From contig CALODD010000050.1 of the NCBI GenBank assembly GCA_942491945.1, forward strand, positions 1 through 64,000: DNA of 64,000 nt. Reading direction: 5' to 3'. The translations under genes were made by a program, and so were the position numbers. Positions 1 through 8,504 of the stretch are shown in pieces. Every line of letters starts with the position of its first letter. Position 1 is the stretch's first letter. Source of the stretch: JAJDYQ01 sp942491945. Lineage in GTDB: Bacteria; Pseudomonadota; Gammaproteobacteria; JAJDYQ01. The notes under the pieces are model-generated. The model was given only the letters and a program-made list of their open reading frames with translations. It searched no databases and was not told the origin of the DNA.

Positions 1-106
1 TTTCAATTTCTAAAGCAGTACGCCTTTTGCGTTTAACAGGCTCTTTGTTCCCTGACCTAACATCAGCTTGATTTAAAAAATCATTATTATTTGGTAATTC
101 TGTCAT
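1..106 (-). CDS. 5' part of an unknown phage-like protein, cut by the window edge
   Basis: An ATG at 106 on the minus strand opens a frame with no stop up to base 1, giving about 35 residues that begin MTELPNNNDFLNQ and include a basic KRKRR stretch. The DNA is AT-rich like the rest of 1-1383 and unlike the chromosome that follows. I do not recognise the family; the basic stretch may contact nucleic acid, but that is inference. It reads in the same direction as the three neighbouring phage-like genes. Confidence 0.45.
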   Translation of the reverse strand, partial: MTELPNNNDFLNQADVRSGNKEPVKRKRRTALEIE

Positions 107-146
107 TAATATAAATCTTCCGAATATAACTTTATTGATGAATAAT

Positions 147-457
147 TTAGCAACTTTTTTCAATTTGACCTGACTCTAAAGCAATTTTAGCACCTTCTTC
201 ACGGCTAACAAATCTATTTAAGTTAGTCAAAAATCCTTGTTCGTATTCTCCAACTTCAAAAGTTACACTTCTTTTACCTGTAATAGCAATCATGGAGTAC
301 ATACAATGTGGATGTCTGTGTCCACAAAAAACTAAACCTTTATCTATATTAATTGGGTATATATGTAGGATTTAGGTATATCATTCTTAATCAATGGTAA
401 TTCTTTATACCATATTGCCGAACAAATAACCATTTCTTTATTTACTTTTCTACCCAT
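147..457 (-). pseudogene. Conserved phage-type protein, frame broken at an AT repeat
   Basis: From the ATG at 457 the frame reads MGRKVNKEMVICSAIWYKEL and then stops early. Shifting frame at the ATATAT run near 358-364 recovers a continuation containing GLVFCGHRHPHCM, EQGFLTNLNRFVSREEGAK and a final ALESGQIEKSC before a TAA at 147-149. Removing one AT from the repeat restores a single protein of about 102 residues. The pattern (CGHRH block, then GFLT..NRFV.R.EAAKIA..SGQI) resembles short phage proteins of unknown function I have seen before; this is from memory. The start overlaps the end of the upstream gene by 8 bases. The break is either a true frameshift or a sequencing error. Confidence 0.55.
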
Positions 458-737
458 TATTTCTTTTAATTAAGCCTCTTGATTTTATGAAATTAGTTGC
501 TTTATTCATAACAAATAAATCTCTATCTGATAATTCACTTTTTGTTTTATCCGTCAATAAAATTAAAGCCATATCATCAGCATATTCTAAATGTTCTCCA
601 CAGTTTGAACAAATAGAAACATCGTGTGGCATAGGTGTTTCATGTTCTCCTGTCGCTTTTGTAGCGCAGTCAAGTTCATAATTACAGGTTGGGCAATTAT
701 CTTTACCCATTTTTGTGTGGTCTAATTTCTCACTCAT
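450..737 (-). CDS. Small zinc-ribbon protein, phage-like
   Basis: The 95-residue protein has two CxxC knuckles, CPTC near residue 15 and CSNC near residue 43, the usual layout of a zinc ribbon that binds one zinc ion. The C-terminal half is charged and predicted helical, with no catalytic motif I can name. The start ATG lies 1 base downstream of the stop of the GIY-YIG gene, so the two are probably co-transcribed. The AT-rich composition and small size fit a phage accessory gene. Its role is unknown. Confidence 0.6.
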   Translation of the reverse strand: MSEKLDHTKMGKDNCPTCNYELDCATKATGEHETPMPHDVSICSNCGEHLEYADDMALILLTDKTKSELSDRDLFVMNKATNFIKSRGLIKRNNG

Positions 738-738
738 T

Positions 739-1383
739 TTAATTAAATTCTATTTCTTGTTGATTTTCATCTATAACGCCATCATCAATGCTTTTAACTG
801 AATTATATCCATTCTTAATACTATCAAACTTCTTTACGTATTCCATCTCTTTGTTACAAATCAATTGCCTAATAGCAGTTTTATCGTATTTTATATCTTC
901 AGGAATATCTATTTTCTCAATAACCTCAAAAATCCAAGCCGTAATTGGAAATTCACATATAGCTGTATGAAACTTCACATCACTAGGTTGGTAAAAATGT
1001 TGATACCACCTAAACGTAAATGCTTGTTTTGTTTGACCTACATAACACATCCCTGTTTCCTTATTTGTTATTTTATAAATAACATAATCGTGGATAGCAG
1101 TAGCTTCTTTAAAATCAAGATAATTACTAGGTCTGTTTTTCTCTCTTATAGCACTAGCACATTCTTCAGAGCAACAATCCCTACCACCATCTCTTTTACC
1201 ACTATTAACTTGGTATTTTTCTATTACTTTAAAATTAGCTTGACAATTCTTACATTCAACTAATTCAAACAACTTCTTTGTCCAAACATCATCTTCCTTA
1301 ATTTCTTTAATGTTTAGTAGAAATTCATTTGATTCAAGGTCTTTGGCTAATACCCTCAAAGGAAACTTTTTACCGTCTTTCAA
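739..1383 (-). CDS. GIY-YIG endonuclease-like protein, probably missing its native 5' end
   Basis: Residues about 100-200 carry a GIY-YIG nuclease domain: YVIYKITN gives the GIY strand, MCYVGQT the YIG strand, an arginine follows in FRWYQH, and the C-terminal half has a glutamate before a KNGYN segment, as in homing endonucleases of phages. Upstream, residues about 43-75 contain CKNC and a later CCSEEC, a likely zinc finger for DNA binding. The only available start is a TTG at 1381-1383, with no ribosome-binding site visible, exactly where the sequence changes to chromosomal batD. The true start was probably lost at that join. Confidence 0.7.
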   Translation of the reverse strand: MKDGKKFPLRVLAKDLESNEFLLNIKEIKEDDVWTKKLFELVECKNCQANFKVIEKYQVNSGKRDGGRDCCSEECASAIREKNRPSNYLDFKEATAIHDYVIYKITNKETGMCYVGQTKQAFTFRWYQHFYQPSDVKFHTAICEFPITAWIFEVIEKIDIPEDIKYDKTAIRQLICNKEMEYVKKFDSIKNGYNSVKSIDDGVIDENQQEIEFN

Positions 1384-3028
1384 GGTAGATGGTGAACAGG
1401 ACGGTGAACCCGACTTCTCTCCTCTAAATAAAGACTTCCAGCTGATGGGTACTAGCCAGTCCAGCTCTTATTCCATCATTAATGGCCAGATGAACAGCTC
1501 AAAAACCTACACCCTGACAGTAGCCGCATTAAATAAAGGTAAAGTTGAAATCCCTCCCATAAACTTTGGTAAAGACAAAAGTCCTGCTGCAACTATAACT
1601 GTTAATGAAATCGGCTATCGTCCTCGCAGCTCAGGCAGTGATCCACAGGCAGCAACGCCAAATGGCACGCAGACACAAAATGATTCCAAGCTGTTTTTTA
1701 TCACTGCTGAAACTGATACAAAAAATCCGTATGTACAGGAACAGATGATATTAACGATCAAAGTCTATCGTCGGCTGCGGTGGGCTGATGCATCGCTATC
1801 TGATCCGAGTTTTGAAGGTGTTGAAACCATGTTTCAACCACTGGGCAAAGAAAAAAATTATGAAACCGAAAAAGACGGAATCCGTTACGCGGTTACAGAA
1901 CTACGTTATGCCCTCTTCCCACAGGAGAGTGGTCAGTTAACGCTCAAACCTTTCGTGCTCCGCGCCAAAGTTGCATCGGGTAAGAAACGCCGCCGTTCTC
2001 CGGGAGGCTTTAATGATCCTTTCTTTGATGACCTGTTTAGCCAGCAAACCTATGTCACCAAGGTTGCTCGCAGTAAAGCCATCGACATTAACGTCAAACC
2101 CATACCTGCTGCATTCACTGGCAAGCAATGGATTATTGCTAAAGACCTGCAACTCCAGGAAAACTGGTCAGAGGACATATCTCAGCTAAAAGCGGGCGAA
2201 CCCGTTACTCGTACACTCGCTCTTATCGGCGACGGAGTCGGTGCAGGACAACTGCCAGAAATCAAGATCAACGACCATTCACAAATCAAAAGCTATCCCG
2301 ACCAGCCTGTTACAAAAGAGCAGGCATCGGCTCAAGGGCTACTAAGCACGCGCACACAAAAGTTTGCGCTGATACCTTCGAACGGCGGGAAATTTAAATT
2401 ACCGATTGTCGAGATTCCCTGGTGGAATAGTCAGACCGACACTATGGAAATAGCCCGTCTGCCACAACGCACACTGATTGCCGAGGGTATTACGACCACA
2501 GCACTCTCACCTGTTACTCAACAACCAACCCCAGTGTTACCACAAGACGCTTCGACAACGAGTGACTTACCCTTTTCACTACCGGCAAACAGTAACCTGT
2601 GGTTACTTGGTCTATCTGGTGCTTTATTAATCCTTTGGTTAATCACACTGATTGCCTGGTTACGCGCACGAAATAATTCTTCACCTAAAGAAGAACAAAC
2701 AGAGGAAAAGGAAACAATTTCACTCAAGACAGCCATAGACTCATTGAACCGGGCGTGCAATAAGCAACAAGGGACTCAAGTACGTGACGCCCTGCTCGAA
2801 TGGGCGAATGCCGTATGGACAGACAACACTCCACGTAGTCTGGAAGCAATCGCTCAACGCGTTGATAACGACTTCGCAGAGGAACTCAATAAACTATCAT
2901 CACACCTCTATGGCAATCCCGACACCCAGTGGAATGCAGACCAGATACTGCAATACGCGAAACAAATTAAACCCATGGGCAAAACAGCGTCTTCAAATAA
3001 TGACGGGCTCGAACCACTCTATCGCTAG
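1382..3028 (+). CDS. batD: BatD family protein, 5'-truncated
   Basis: The protein matches the BatD (aerotolerance-operon) family: the sequence just after the join (VDGEQDGEPDFSPL, then GTSQSSS, SIINGQMNSS) is the usual first immunoglobulin-like repeat, and a single membrane segment follows near WLLGLSGALLILWLITLIA, with a cytoplasmic tail. BatD normally has a signal peptide and about 50 more residues; here they are missing. The open frame can be read back to an ATG at 1310, but its first 24 residues are only the antisense of the nuclease gene. The usual partners (MoxR ATPase, DUF58, BatA/B VWA proteins) would lie upstream and are absent. Confidence 0.8.
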   Translation, partial: KVDGEQDGEPDFSPLNKDFQLMGTSQSSSYSIINGQMNSSKTYTLTVAALNKGKVEIPPINFGKDKSPAATITVNEIGYRPRSSGSDPQAATPNGTQTQNDSKLFFITAETDTKNPYVQEQMILTIKVYRRLRWADASLSDPSFEGVETMFQPLGKEKNYETEKDGIRYAVTELRYALFPQESGQLTLKPFVLRAKVASGKKRRRSPGGFNDPFFDDLFSQQTYVTKVARSKAIDINVKPIPAAFTGKQWIIAKDLQLQENWSEDISQLKAGEPVTRTLALIGDGVGAGQLPEIKINDHSQIKSYPDQPVTKEQASAQGLLSTRTQKFALIPSNGGKFKLPIVEIPWWNSQTDTMEIARLPQRTLIAEGITTTALSPVTQQPTPVLPQDASTTSDLPFSLPANSNLWLLGLSGALLILWLITLIAWLRARNNSSPKEEQTEEKETISLKTAIDSLNRACNKQQGTQVRDALLEWANAVWTDNTPRSLEAIAQRVDNDFAEELNKLSSHLYGNPDTQWNADQILQYAKQIKPMGKTASSNNDGLEPLYR

Positions 3029-3133
3029 CTGATATCTACTAGCCCTCACCTTTTACTGCCAGGTTTGCCCTGGATCAAATCACGCGCCTGAAACCTTCCT
3101 ACAATTAAGGTATAGAGTTGGCGGGAGAGTGTT

Positions 3134-3517
3134 ATGAACACACAACGACACGGCATCAATATAGGTCTCGAGCGTGTAGATGATCACATCTATATGCAGT
3201 TAAAAGTCAGCGGAAAACTGACACATGAAGACTATGAACTCATTACGCCCATGCTGGACGAGGCAGTCAACGGCCTCGACCAGCCTCACATCAATGCATT
3301 TATCGATATCACAGAATTAGAAGGCTGGGAATTACGCGCCGCCTGGGATGACCTCAAACTTGGTATCAAGCATGGTCGGGAGTTTGATCGTATTGCTGTC
3401 GTCGGAAATAAGCCATGGGAAAAATACGCAACGAAAGTCGCCAACTGGTTTACCGGTGGCGAAATAGAATACTTTGAACATGCCACTGAAGCATTACAGT
3501 GGCTGTGTCATCAGTAG
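3134..3517 (+). CDS. SpoIIAA-like (STAS-fold) protein
   Basis: At 127 residues, the order of strands and helices and the signature VSGKLTHEDYE, FIDITELEGWE, and IAVVGNKPWEKYATKVANWF match the SpoIIAA-like family (PF11964), a STAS-like fold found singly in many Proteobacteria. It has no signal peptide or membrane segment and is probably cytosolic. The family has no agreed biochemical role. A GGGAG ribosome-binding site precedes the ATG. The last 7 bases overlap the end of the convergent DUF1304 gene. Confidence 0.8.
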   Translation: MNTQRHGINIGLERVDDHIYMQLKVSGKLTHEDYELITPMLDEAVNGLDQPHINAFIDITELEGWELRAAWDDLKLGIKHGREFDRIAVVGNKPWEKYATKVANWFTGGEIEYFEHATEALQWLCHQ

Positions 3518-3864
3518 TGCCACAAGATCAATGCAATAATTGCTGGCATGGCCTGAATCCAGAGTATTTTTATATTGGCAGTTGCTGCACCAACAATGCC
3601 CGCGACGACAACACAACCTAGTAAGAAATATACAATCAAGTTTCCGGCATCACCGGTTAGTAATCCGAGTATTAATCCAACAGCCAGAAATCCGTTATAA
3701 AGCCCTTGATTCAGCGCGAGTGTTTTACTTTGCTTTGCAAACTCAGGGGTTAAGTTAAATGTTTTTAGCCCCAGAGGCTTTTCCCAGAAATATATTTCCA
3801 GGATCATGAAATACAGGTGCAACAACGCAACAACCAGTACTGCAATGTCCACAAGGTAATTCAT
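3511..3864 (-). CDS. DUF1304 family membrane protein
   Basis: The 117-residue protein has four predicted membrane segments and the family pattern: LHLYFMILEIYFWEKP near the start, then LNQGLYNGFLAVGL and a final helix with IPAIIALI-like character. This is the DUF1304 layout, a small inner-membrane protein of unknown function that is widespread in bacteria. It stands alone between a convergent gene and a short gap. Nothing in the sequence suggests a substrate. Confidence 0.8.
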   Translation of the reverse strand: MNYLVDIAVLVVALLHLYFMILEIYFWEKPLGLKTFNLTPEFAKQSKTLALNQGLYNGFLAVGLILGLLTGDAGNLIVYFLLGCVVVAGIVGAATANIKILWIQAMPAIIALILWHY

Positions 3865-3970
3865 TTACCTGCGTCTACTTTCATATCAAGATATTCCAGT
3901 TAGTAAGCTGCCTTCGAGCATTCATACTGGATGTTGTACGCCTTTATCTTTACAGCGTCAAACCGCTTGA

Positions 3971-5296
3971 TTAACGCGTTGCCCGGTCAACCATATCATT
4001 CATATTGTCCCAGAACTCGGCGTTATCAGCTCGCTCCTCACGTTGACCCACTTCATAATCCAGGCGATCGGCAATACGCGTGCGACCATCCATACGACGA
4101 TGAGCCTGTTGCATCAATTCAGTAATGTCACTCATGCATTCGCAAGCCGCAGGCAGCTCCCAGGTAATTTTTTTACCCACTTCACTATATTGCCCTCCGA
4201 TTTCCTTAACCAGTTCTGCAACGGCCTCTCGGTCTTCATCATAGGCGTCACTTTGACAACGATAGAATCGATCCAGATCCTTATTCGCTCGATCAATTTC
4301 TCTACCCGATGCATTGATACTCGGAATTCGTGGTACGCGGCAGCCATCGTCCGGGAACTCAAACCGGCTGATCAGTCGTTGTGCTTTTTGCTTCTGCCTT
4401 GCTGCCTGGCTCACTGCCAGTCCAGATGAGTCAGTTTCTTCATCCAGATAACCCCCTTTCTTTAACATAGCGACAAGTTCGGCCTTACTCTTTGCGAGTT
4501 CTTCATCACTAACCAGTTCTGCCGCTCTCTTCTTTGTCGCGTTGTTTTCTGTTTTAGTCATCGACGCATTCGTTTTCTTTACGCTCGGCTTCACTGGTGA
4601 CATGTTTTTTGTGGGGCTTACTTTTTGTTTATTTCCAGCGTATGAAACTGGATCGATGATACTTCGGTCATATCCGTCAGCCGTCGTATTTTCCGGGGTT
4701 ACGAGTGCATATACATAAATATACGCCGGGCTGCTATCTGGCAACCCAGTTAAGTACCAGTGAGCGCCTTTCGTCCGCGCAAAAACCATTAGCTGCTGAC
4801 CTTGCTTAAGTCGCGATACAACCGGTGCTGATTCGTGGGGCGCGCTACGTACTTCCAGTCCTTTTTTCGTATCCACTCGCCAGTTTTCATTGAGCCGCTC
4901 ATCAAAACGATAATGCTCATACGCCTTCTTGCGTACGGCGACACGGTACACCGTATCTTCTAAATCTTTTTTCTGCTCTACAATCCATTCCGGCGATGCT
5001 CCAAATAGAGAATAGACTGCCATGCGTGAATCAAAAGGAACCGTAAACGTCGCGACCCAATTACTAGCAATAAAAAGCACCAACGGCGCTACGACAATAC
5101 CTTTCTTGTTAATATCATCAGGAAAGAAACTGGTGATGACAGACAATATTCCCCCACCAATGAGTACTACCCAGAAATAGATCTGCGCCATGCCCCACAG
5201 GTAATCACTCCAGCCGACCTCATCGACATGTATTGCATCAAGTGATATCAGGAAGCCAAGTGCTATGGCCAGCAAACCATAGGCAATAGTCAGCAT
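3971..5296 (-). CDS. Membrane protein with an SH3-like domain
   Basis: Three hydrophobic segments occupy the first 85 residues (near MLTIAYGLLAIALGFLIS, YFWVVLIGGGILSVIT and VVAPLVLFIASNWVATF). Residues about 150-200 form a bacterial SH3-type fold (LEVRSAPHESAPVVSRLKQG, then HWYLTGL), usually a ligand-binding module. A lysine- and serine-rich linker and a helical C-terminal half with several cysteines follow (CRVPR, FYRCQSD, AACECMSD). I do not recognise the whole architecture. It may be an envelope stress or peptidoglycan-contact protein, which is inference only. Confidence 0.6.
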   Translation of the reverse strand: MLTIAYGLLAIALGFLISLDAIHVDEVGWSDYLWGMAQIYFWVVLIGGGILSVITSFFPDDINKKGIVVAPLVLFIASNWVATFTVPFDSRMAVYSLFGASPEWIVEQKKDLEDTVYRVAVRKKAYEHYRFDERLNENWRVDTKKGLEVRSAPHESAPVVSRLKQGQQLMVFARTKGAHWYLTGLPDSSPAYIYVYALVTPENTTADGYDRSIIDPVSYAGNKQKVSPTKNMSPVKPSVKKTNASMTKTENNATKKRAAELVSDEELAKSKAELVAMLKKGGYLDEETDSSGLAVSQAARQKQKAQRLISRFEFPDDGCRVPRIPSINASGREIDRANKDLDRFYRCQSDAYDEDREAVAELVKEIGGQYSEVGKKITWELPAACECMSDITELMQQAHRRMDGRTRIADRLDYEVGQREERADNAEFWDNMNDMVDRATR

Positions 5297-5357
5297 ATTC
5301 GTCCTTAAAGTAGTGAGCCTTCAGTCCATGAAGGAGATGCATCAGTAGAAACAACAA

Positions 5358-5388
5358 CGCATTAAAATAAACTGATTATTTTAATGCG
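5358..5388 (-). terminator. Terminator-like hairpin after the dUTPase gene
   Basis: A perfect 13-base stem (CGCATTAAAATAA paired with TTATTTTAATGCG) closes a 5-base loop. It lies just past the stop of the minus-strand dUTPase gene. The run after the stem on that strand is TTGTTGTTT, a weak U tract, so termination is plausible but not certain. Confidence 0.55.
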
Positions 5389-5413
5389 CAAAAATACAGA
5401 CTAGATAAAACGG

Positions 5414-6025
5414 CTATGCAGGATATGCACCCTCAAGTTGACGATACACTTCATCGGCAAAGCCATTCTGATTAGCATCAAGGTTCGCCATGATTTCAGC
5501 CAGATGCTCATTATCTTCCCGATCGTTCCATACCTTGATATAGGTACCGTCTTTATATCCATGATCCTGACGAAAGAAGTTCAAAACGTTTTTACCCACA
5601 TACATCTTGAACAGTTCAGCAAATGATAAATCGGCCTGTTGCATGACTGAAGCGAAGACTTTCACATCTGCATGTTTAGTCTCTAATGTATTGAGTGCCA
5701 GCTTTTCAATCGCATCGCGAATGTCTGCAGCATCGGTAGCCTGATCCAGTTCGGACTCAATCTGCTCGGCCAGTGCATCGTTCGACTGACCACCCAATAA
5801 CAAATCACTCATGGCAAAGTGCCAGATATCGACGATTTCCAGCTTCACCTGATCCATATCCGGCTGCTGATGTTTCCACCATTTCCATCCGTAGTGATCG
5901 AGCATCTCAGCGCACTCAGTCCAGATCGCGCGATACCATTCGCTACCCGCCTGTTTCCAGTCCGGGTTTACTTTGCTGTTCATGGCATCCTGCATGTCCA
6001 GCATGGTGAGGATTTGTTCTTTCAT
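5414..6025 (-). CDS. Dimeric all-alpha dUTP diphosphatase
   Basis: The protein hydrolyses dUTP to dUMP, keeping uracil out of DNA and supplying dTMP synthesis. It belongs to the all-alpha dimeric dUTPase family (PF08761), shown by TECAEMLDHYGWKWWK (first metal-binding helix with E..E), the following LEIVDIWHFAMS helix and KMYVGKNVLNFFRQDHGYKDG near residue 150. The length of 203 residues is usual for the family. This type is unrelated to the trimeric Dut of E. coli and is also common in phages, but composition here matches the chromosome. Confidence 0.85.
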   Translation of the reverse strand: MKEQILTMLDMQDAMNSKVNPDWKQAGSEWYRAIWTECAEMLDHYGWKWWKHQQPDMDQVKLEIVDIWHFAMSDLLLGGQSNDALAEQIESELDQATDAADIRDAIEKLALNTLETKHADVKVFASVMQQADLSFAELFKMYVGKNVLNFFRQDHGYKDGTYIKVWNDREDNEHLAEIMANLDANQNGFADEVYRQLEGAYPA

Positions 6026-6105
6026 CGATCTTCCGCCTGATTTAAGCAGCCGTAATTATATCCTGATATTCGCAGGCCTTGCTGCACTAACACGGCGAGA
6101 TTAAA

Positions 6106-7989
6106 TTAGTTTTCCGACTTTGGTTTTTTCTCACGGCCTTTACCTGAATGCTTCTGGCGCTCACGACGTTCCGAACTAGTTGGTCGCTTCTTGCCAGATT
6201 TTTTACCGGGCTTTTTGCCTGGTTTTCTATCGGATGAGTTACGCCCTTTTTTACCGCCATCCAGATCTGGCTTATCGCCATCACGGGTGATACGCATTTG
6301 CTGGCCTGATACCCAGACTGTTTTCAAGTGACGGAATGTTTCTTTTGGCATCCCTTCCGGCAAGTCGATAAGGCTATAGCTCTCTTCAATATGGATGCGA
6401 CCAATATACTGGCTGTCAACACCCGCCTCATTGGCAATTGCACCAACGATATTTCCCGGCTTAACTTCATGCTCATGACCAACCTCGATACGGTAACGCT
6501 CCATACCTTCTTCTAACTCACCGACCGGGCGACTTTGCTTACGCTCAGGTCTTGCTTTCTTATTCTTATGATCACGATCACCACGGTCACGATCCTTGCG
6601 GTCCTTTCGACGGTCATCACGTCGATCACCCCGCTCTTCTCGAATTGGACGATCTTTCATCAACAACGGTTCGTCGCCTTGCACCATGCGCGCCAGTGCC
6701 GCTGCAATATCACGTGCTGAAACATTATGTTCCTGCTCGTACTGCTCGACGATCTGACTGCAGAACTCCATGCTGCCGGATTCCAGCGTATCCGTAATCC
6801 GTTGCTTAAATCGTTCAATACGCTGCGTATTGATGTCTTCCGTAGTCGGCAACTGTAACTTTTCTATTTTTTGCTTGGTCGCTTTTTCAATCGCATTCAG
6901 TAAACGCTGCTCACGCGGCGCAATAAACAAGATTGCATCACCTTTACGTCCTGCACGACCCGTACGTCCAATGCGATGGACATAAGACTCGGTATCGTAA
7001 GGTACGTCATAGTTAATGACATGGCTGATACGTTCAACATCCAGACCACGTGCGGCCACATCGGTGGCTACCAGAATATCCAGCTTGCCTTTCTTCAGGC
7101 GGTCAATGGTATGTTCGCGGGCTTTTTGTGCCATATCACCATTAATAGCGGCGGCGGCAAATCCACGCGCACCGAGTTTTTCGGTAACTTCCAGCGTCGC
7201 TGTCTTGGTGCGGACAAAGATAATCATACCGTCGAACTCTTCGGCTTCCAGCAGGCGCGTGAGTACATCCATTTTCTGGCGACCGCTCACCATCCAGAAA
7301 CGTTGACGTATAGCCTCAACGGTTGTGGTTTTGGATTTAATCGTGATCTCGACCTGGTTGTTTAGATATTTCTGAGCGATCTTTTTGATCGGCGCTGGCA
7401 TGGTCGCAGAGAACAAACAGATCTGACGTTCTTCCGGAGTTTGCTCCAGTATCCATTCCACATCATCGATAAAACCCATGCGCAGCATCTCGTCGGCCTC
7501 GTCCAGCACCAGTGTTTGCAGATCAGCTAGCTTCAAGGTGCCTCGACGCATGTGATCCATTACACGACCCGGTGTACCGACAACGATCTGTGCGCCGCGT
7601 TTCAACGAACGCAGCTGGGTTCGGTAATCCTGACCACCGTAGACCGGCAGAACATGGAAGCCTTTCATCTGGCTCGCATAGCTCTGACAGGCCTCTGCGA
7701 CCTGAATCGCCAGTTCACGCGTCGGTGCGAGAATTAGCGCCTGCGTCTTATTCGAACGTAAATTAATGGACGAGAGAATGGGTAATGCAAATGCAGCTGT
7801 CTTACCGGTTCCGGTCTGTGCCTGCCCAATTACATCCTCACCCGACATCACGTGCGGGATCATTCTGGCCTGAATTGGTGATGGTGTTTCATAGCCCGCC
7901 TGCTTGACCGCTTTAAAAACGGCAGGCGCGAGTCCAAGGTCATCGAAACCAAGCGTCACTTTTTCTGAATCGTGTGATTTTGAAGACAT
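6106..7989 (-). CDS. deaD: DEAD-box RNA helicase, DeaD/CsdA type
   Basis: All core motifs are present in order: AQTGTGKT (Walker A), PTRELA, TPGRVMD, DEADEML (Walker B), SATMP and HRIGRTGRAGR. The C-terminal third has an arginine- and lysine-rich linker, a DbpA-like RNA-binding domain (YRIEVGHEHEVKPGNIVGAI) and a long basic tail, the CsdA/DeaD arrangement. It probably unwinds structured RNA in ribosome assembly and cold adaptation. The frame extends to an ATG at 8031, but that codon overlaps a TATAAT box, so the ATG at 7989 (MSSKSHDSEK) is preferred. Confidence 0.9.
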   Translation of the reverse strand: MSSKSHDSEKVTLGFDDLGLAPAVFKAVKQAGYETPSPIQARMIPHVMSGEDVIGQAQTGTGKTAAFALPILSSINLRSNKTQALILAPTRELAIQVAEACQSYASQMKGFHVLPVYGGQDYRTQLRSLKRGAQIVVGTPGRVMDHMRRGTLKLADLQTLVLDEADEMLRMGFIDDVEWILEQTPEERQICLFSATMPAPIKKIAQKYLNNQVEITIKSKTTTVEAIRQRFWMVSGRQKMDVLTRLLEAEEFDGMIIFVRTKTATLEVTEKLGARGFAAAAINGDMAQKAREHTIDRLKKGKLDILVATDVAARGLDVERISHVINYDVPYDTESYVHRIGRTGRAGRKGDAILFIAPREQRLLNAIEKATKQKIEKLQLPTTEDINTQRIERFKQRITDTLESGSMEFCSQIVEQYEQEHNVSARDIAAALARMVQGDEPLLMKDRPIREERGDRRDDRRKDRKDRDRGDRDHKNKKARPERKQSRPVGELEEGMERYRIEVGHEHEVKPGNIVGAIANEAGVDSQYIGRIHIEESYSLIDLPEGMPKETFRHLKTVWVSGQQMRITRDGDKPDLDGGKKGRNSSDRKPGKKPGKKSGKKRPTSSERRERQKHSGKGREKKPKSEN

Positions 7990-8029
7990 GGGAAATCCGG
8001 GGAACAGTGCCGTAGGCAGCGGGTCGCGC

Positions 8030-8035
8030 ATTATA
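8030..8035 (-). promoter_or_regulatory. Candidate -10 box for the DEAD-box helicase gene
   Basis: A perfect TATAAT lies on the minus strand 41 bases before the chosen start codon and overlaps the next upstream ATG. No good -35 box is found at 16-18 bases, so an extended or activator-dependent promoter is possible. Confidence 0.35.
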
Positions 8036-8143
8036 CGGGCGCGATTCCCATAGTGATAGCGCTATATATCCATATATATGCAAATATCAGGATATAGTAA
8101 TGGTAAAATATCGGTATTCGAGGAACTATGGGGGTAGTCCGGA

Positions 8144-8503
8144 ATGTTTCAGGGAAATGCAGGCCGTACAACGGCATTGATCAATAATATTGTTGCGGCA
8201 GCAGCAACGGTTTATCTATTGTTCCAGTACGACCTGGTCGTGTTTGCCGCCGCGGTCATTTTATTCGCCCTCTCAGTTTCAGTCACTCACTGTAAAATGC
8301 GCCTACCCATTACCCTGCCCATTCTCGTGCTGAATATTTGCCTGTTGTGCCTGAGCGCCGGCTTCGGTATTTACCTGATCGTCGAGCAACCGTCTGCTTA
8401 CCACGAACTACAGCTTTACATCATCCTGGGCTTGTTGAGCATTGCTGCAGTCGTCAACACCCTGATTATCCGTAATCTACATTTAGGGCATCACGCCGAG
8501 TAA
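8144..8503 (+). CDS. Small membrane protein of unknown function
   Basis: The 119-residue protein has four predicted membrane helices (near TALINNIVAAAATVYLLF, DLVVFAAAVILFALSV, LPITLPILVLNICLLCL and LQLYIILGLLSIAAVV). No conserved polar motif stands out. It is transcribed away from the helicase gene and ends 1 base before the stop of the convergent YchJ gene. The function is unknown; it appears to be a real gene from its position and clean hydrophobic pattern. Confidence 0.55.
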   Translation: MFQGNAGRTTALINNIVAAAATVYLLFQYDLVVFAAAVILFALSVSVTHCKMRLPITLPILVLNICLLCLSAGFGIYLIVEQPSAYHELQLYIILGLLSIAAVVNTLIIRNLHLGHHAE

Positions 8504-8504
8504 A

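Noticed and set aside
1310..1381. N-terminal 24 codons extending batD back to 1310
   Set aside because: These codons are the antisense of the phage-like nuclease gene and not part of the BatD family sequence.
3504..3514. GGCTGTGT motif resembling the IS and MITE ends
   Set aside because: It lies inside the SpoIIAA-like coding sequence, has no inverted partner nearby and is too short to matter.
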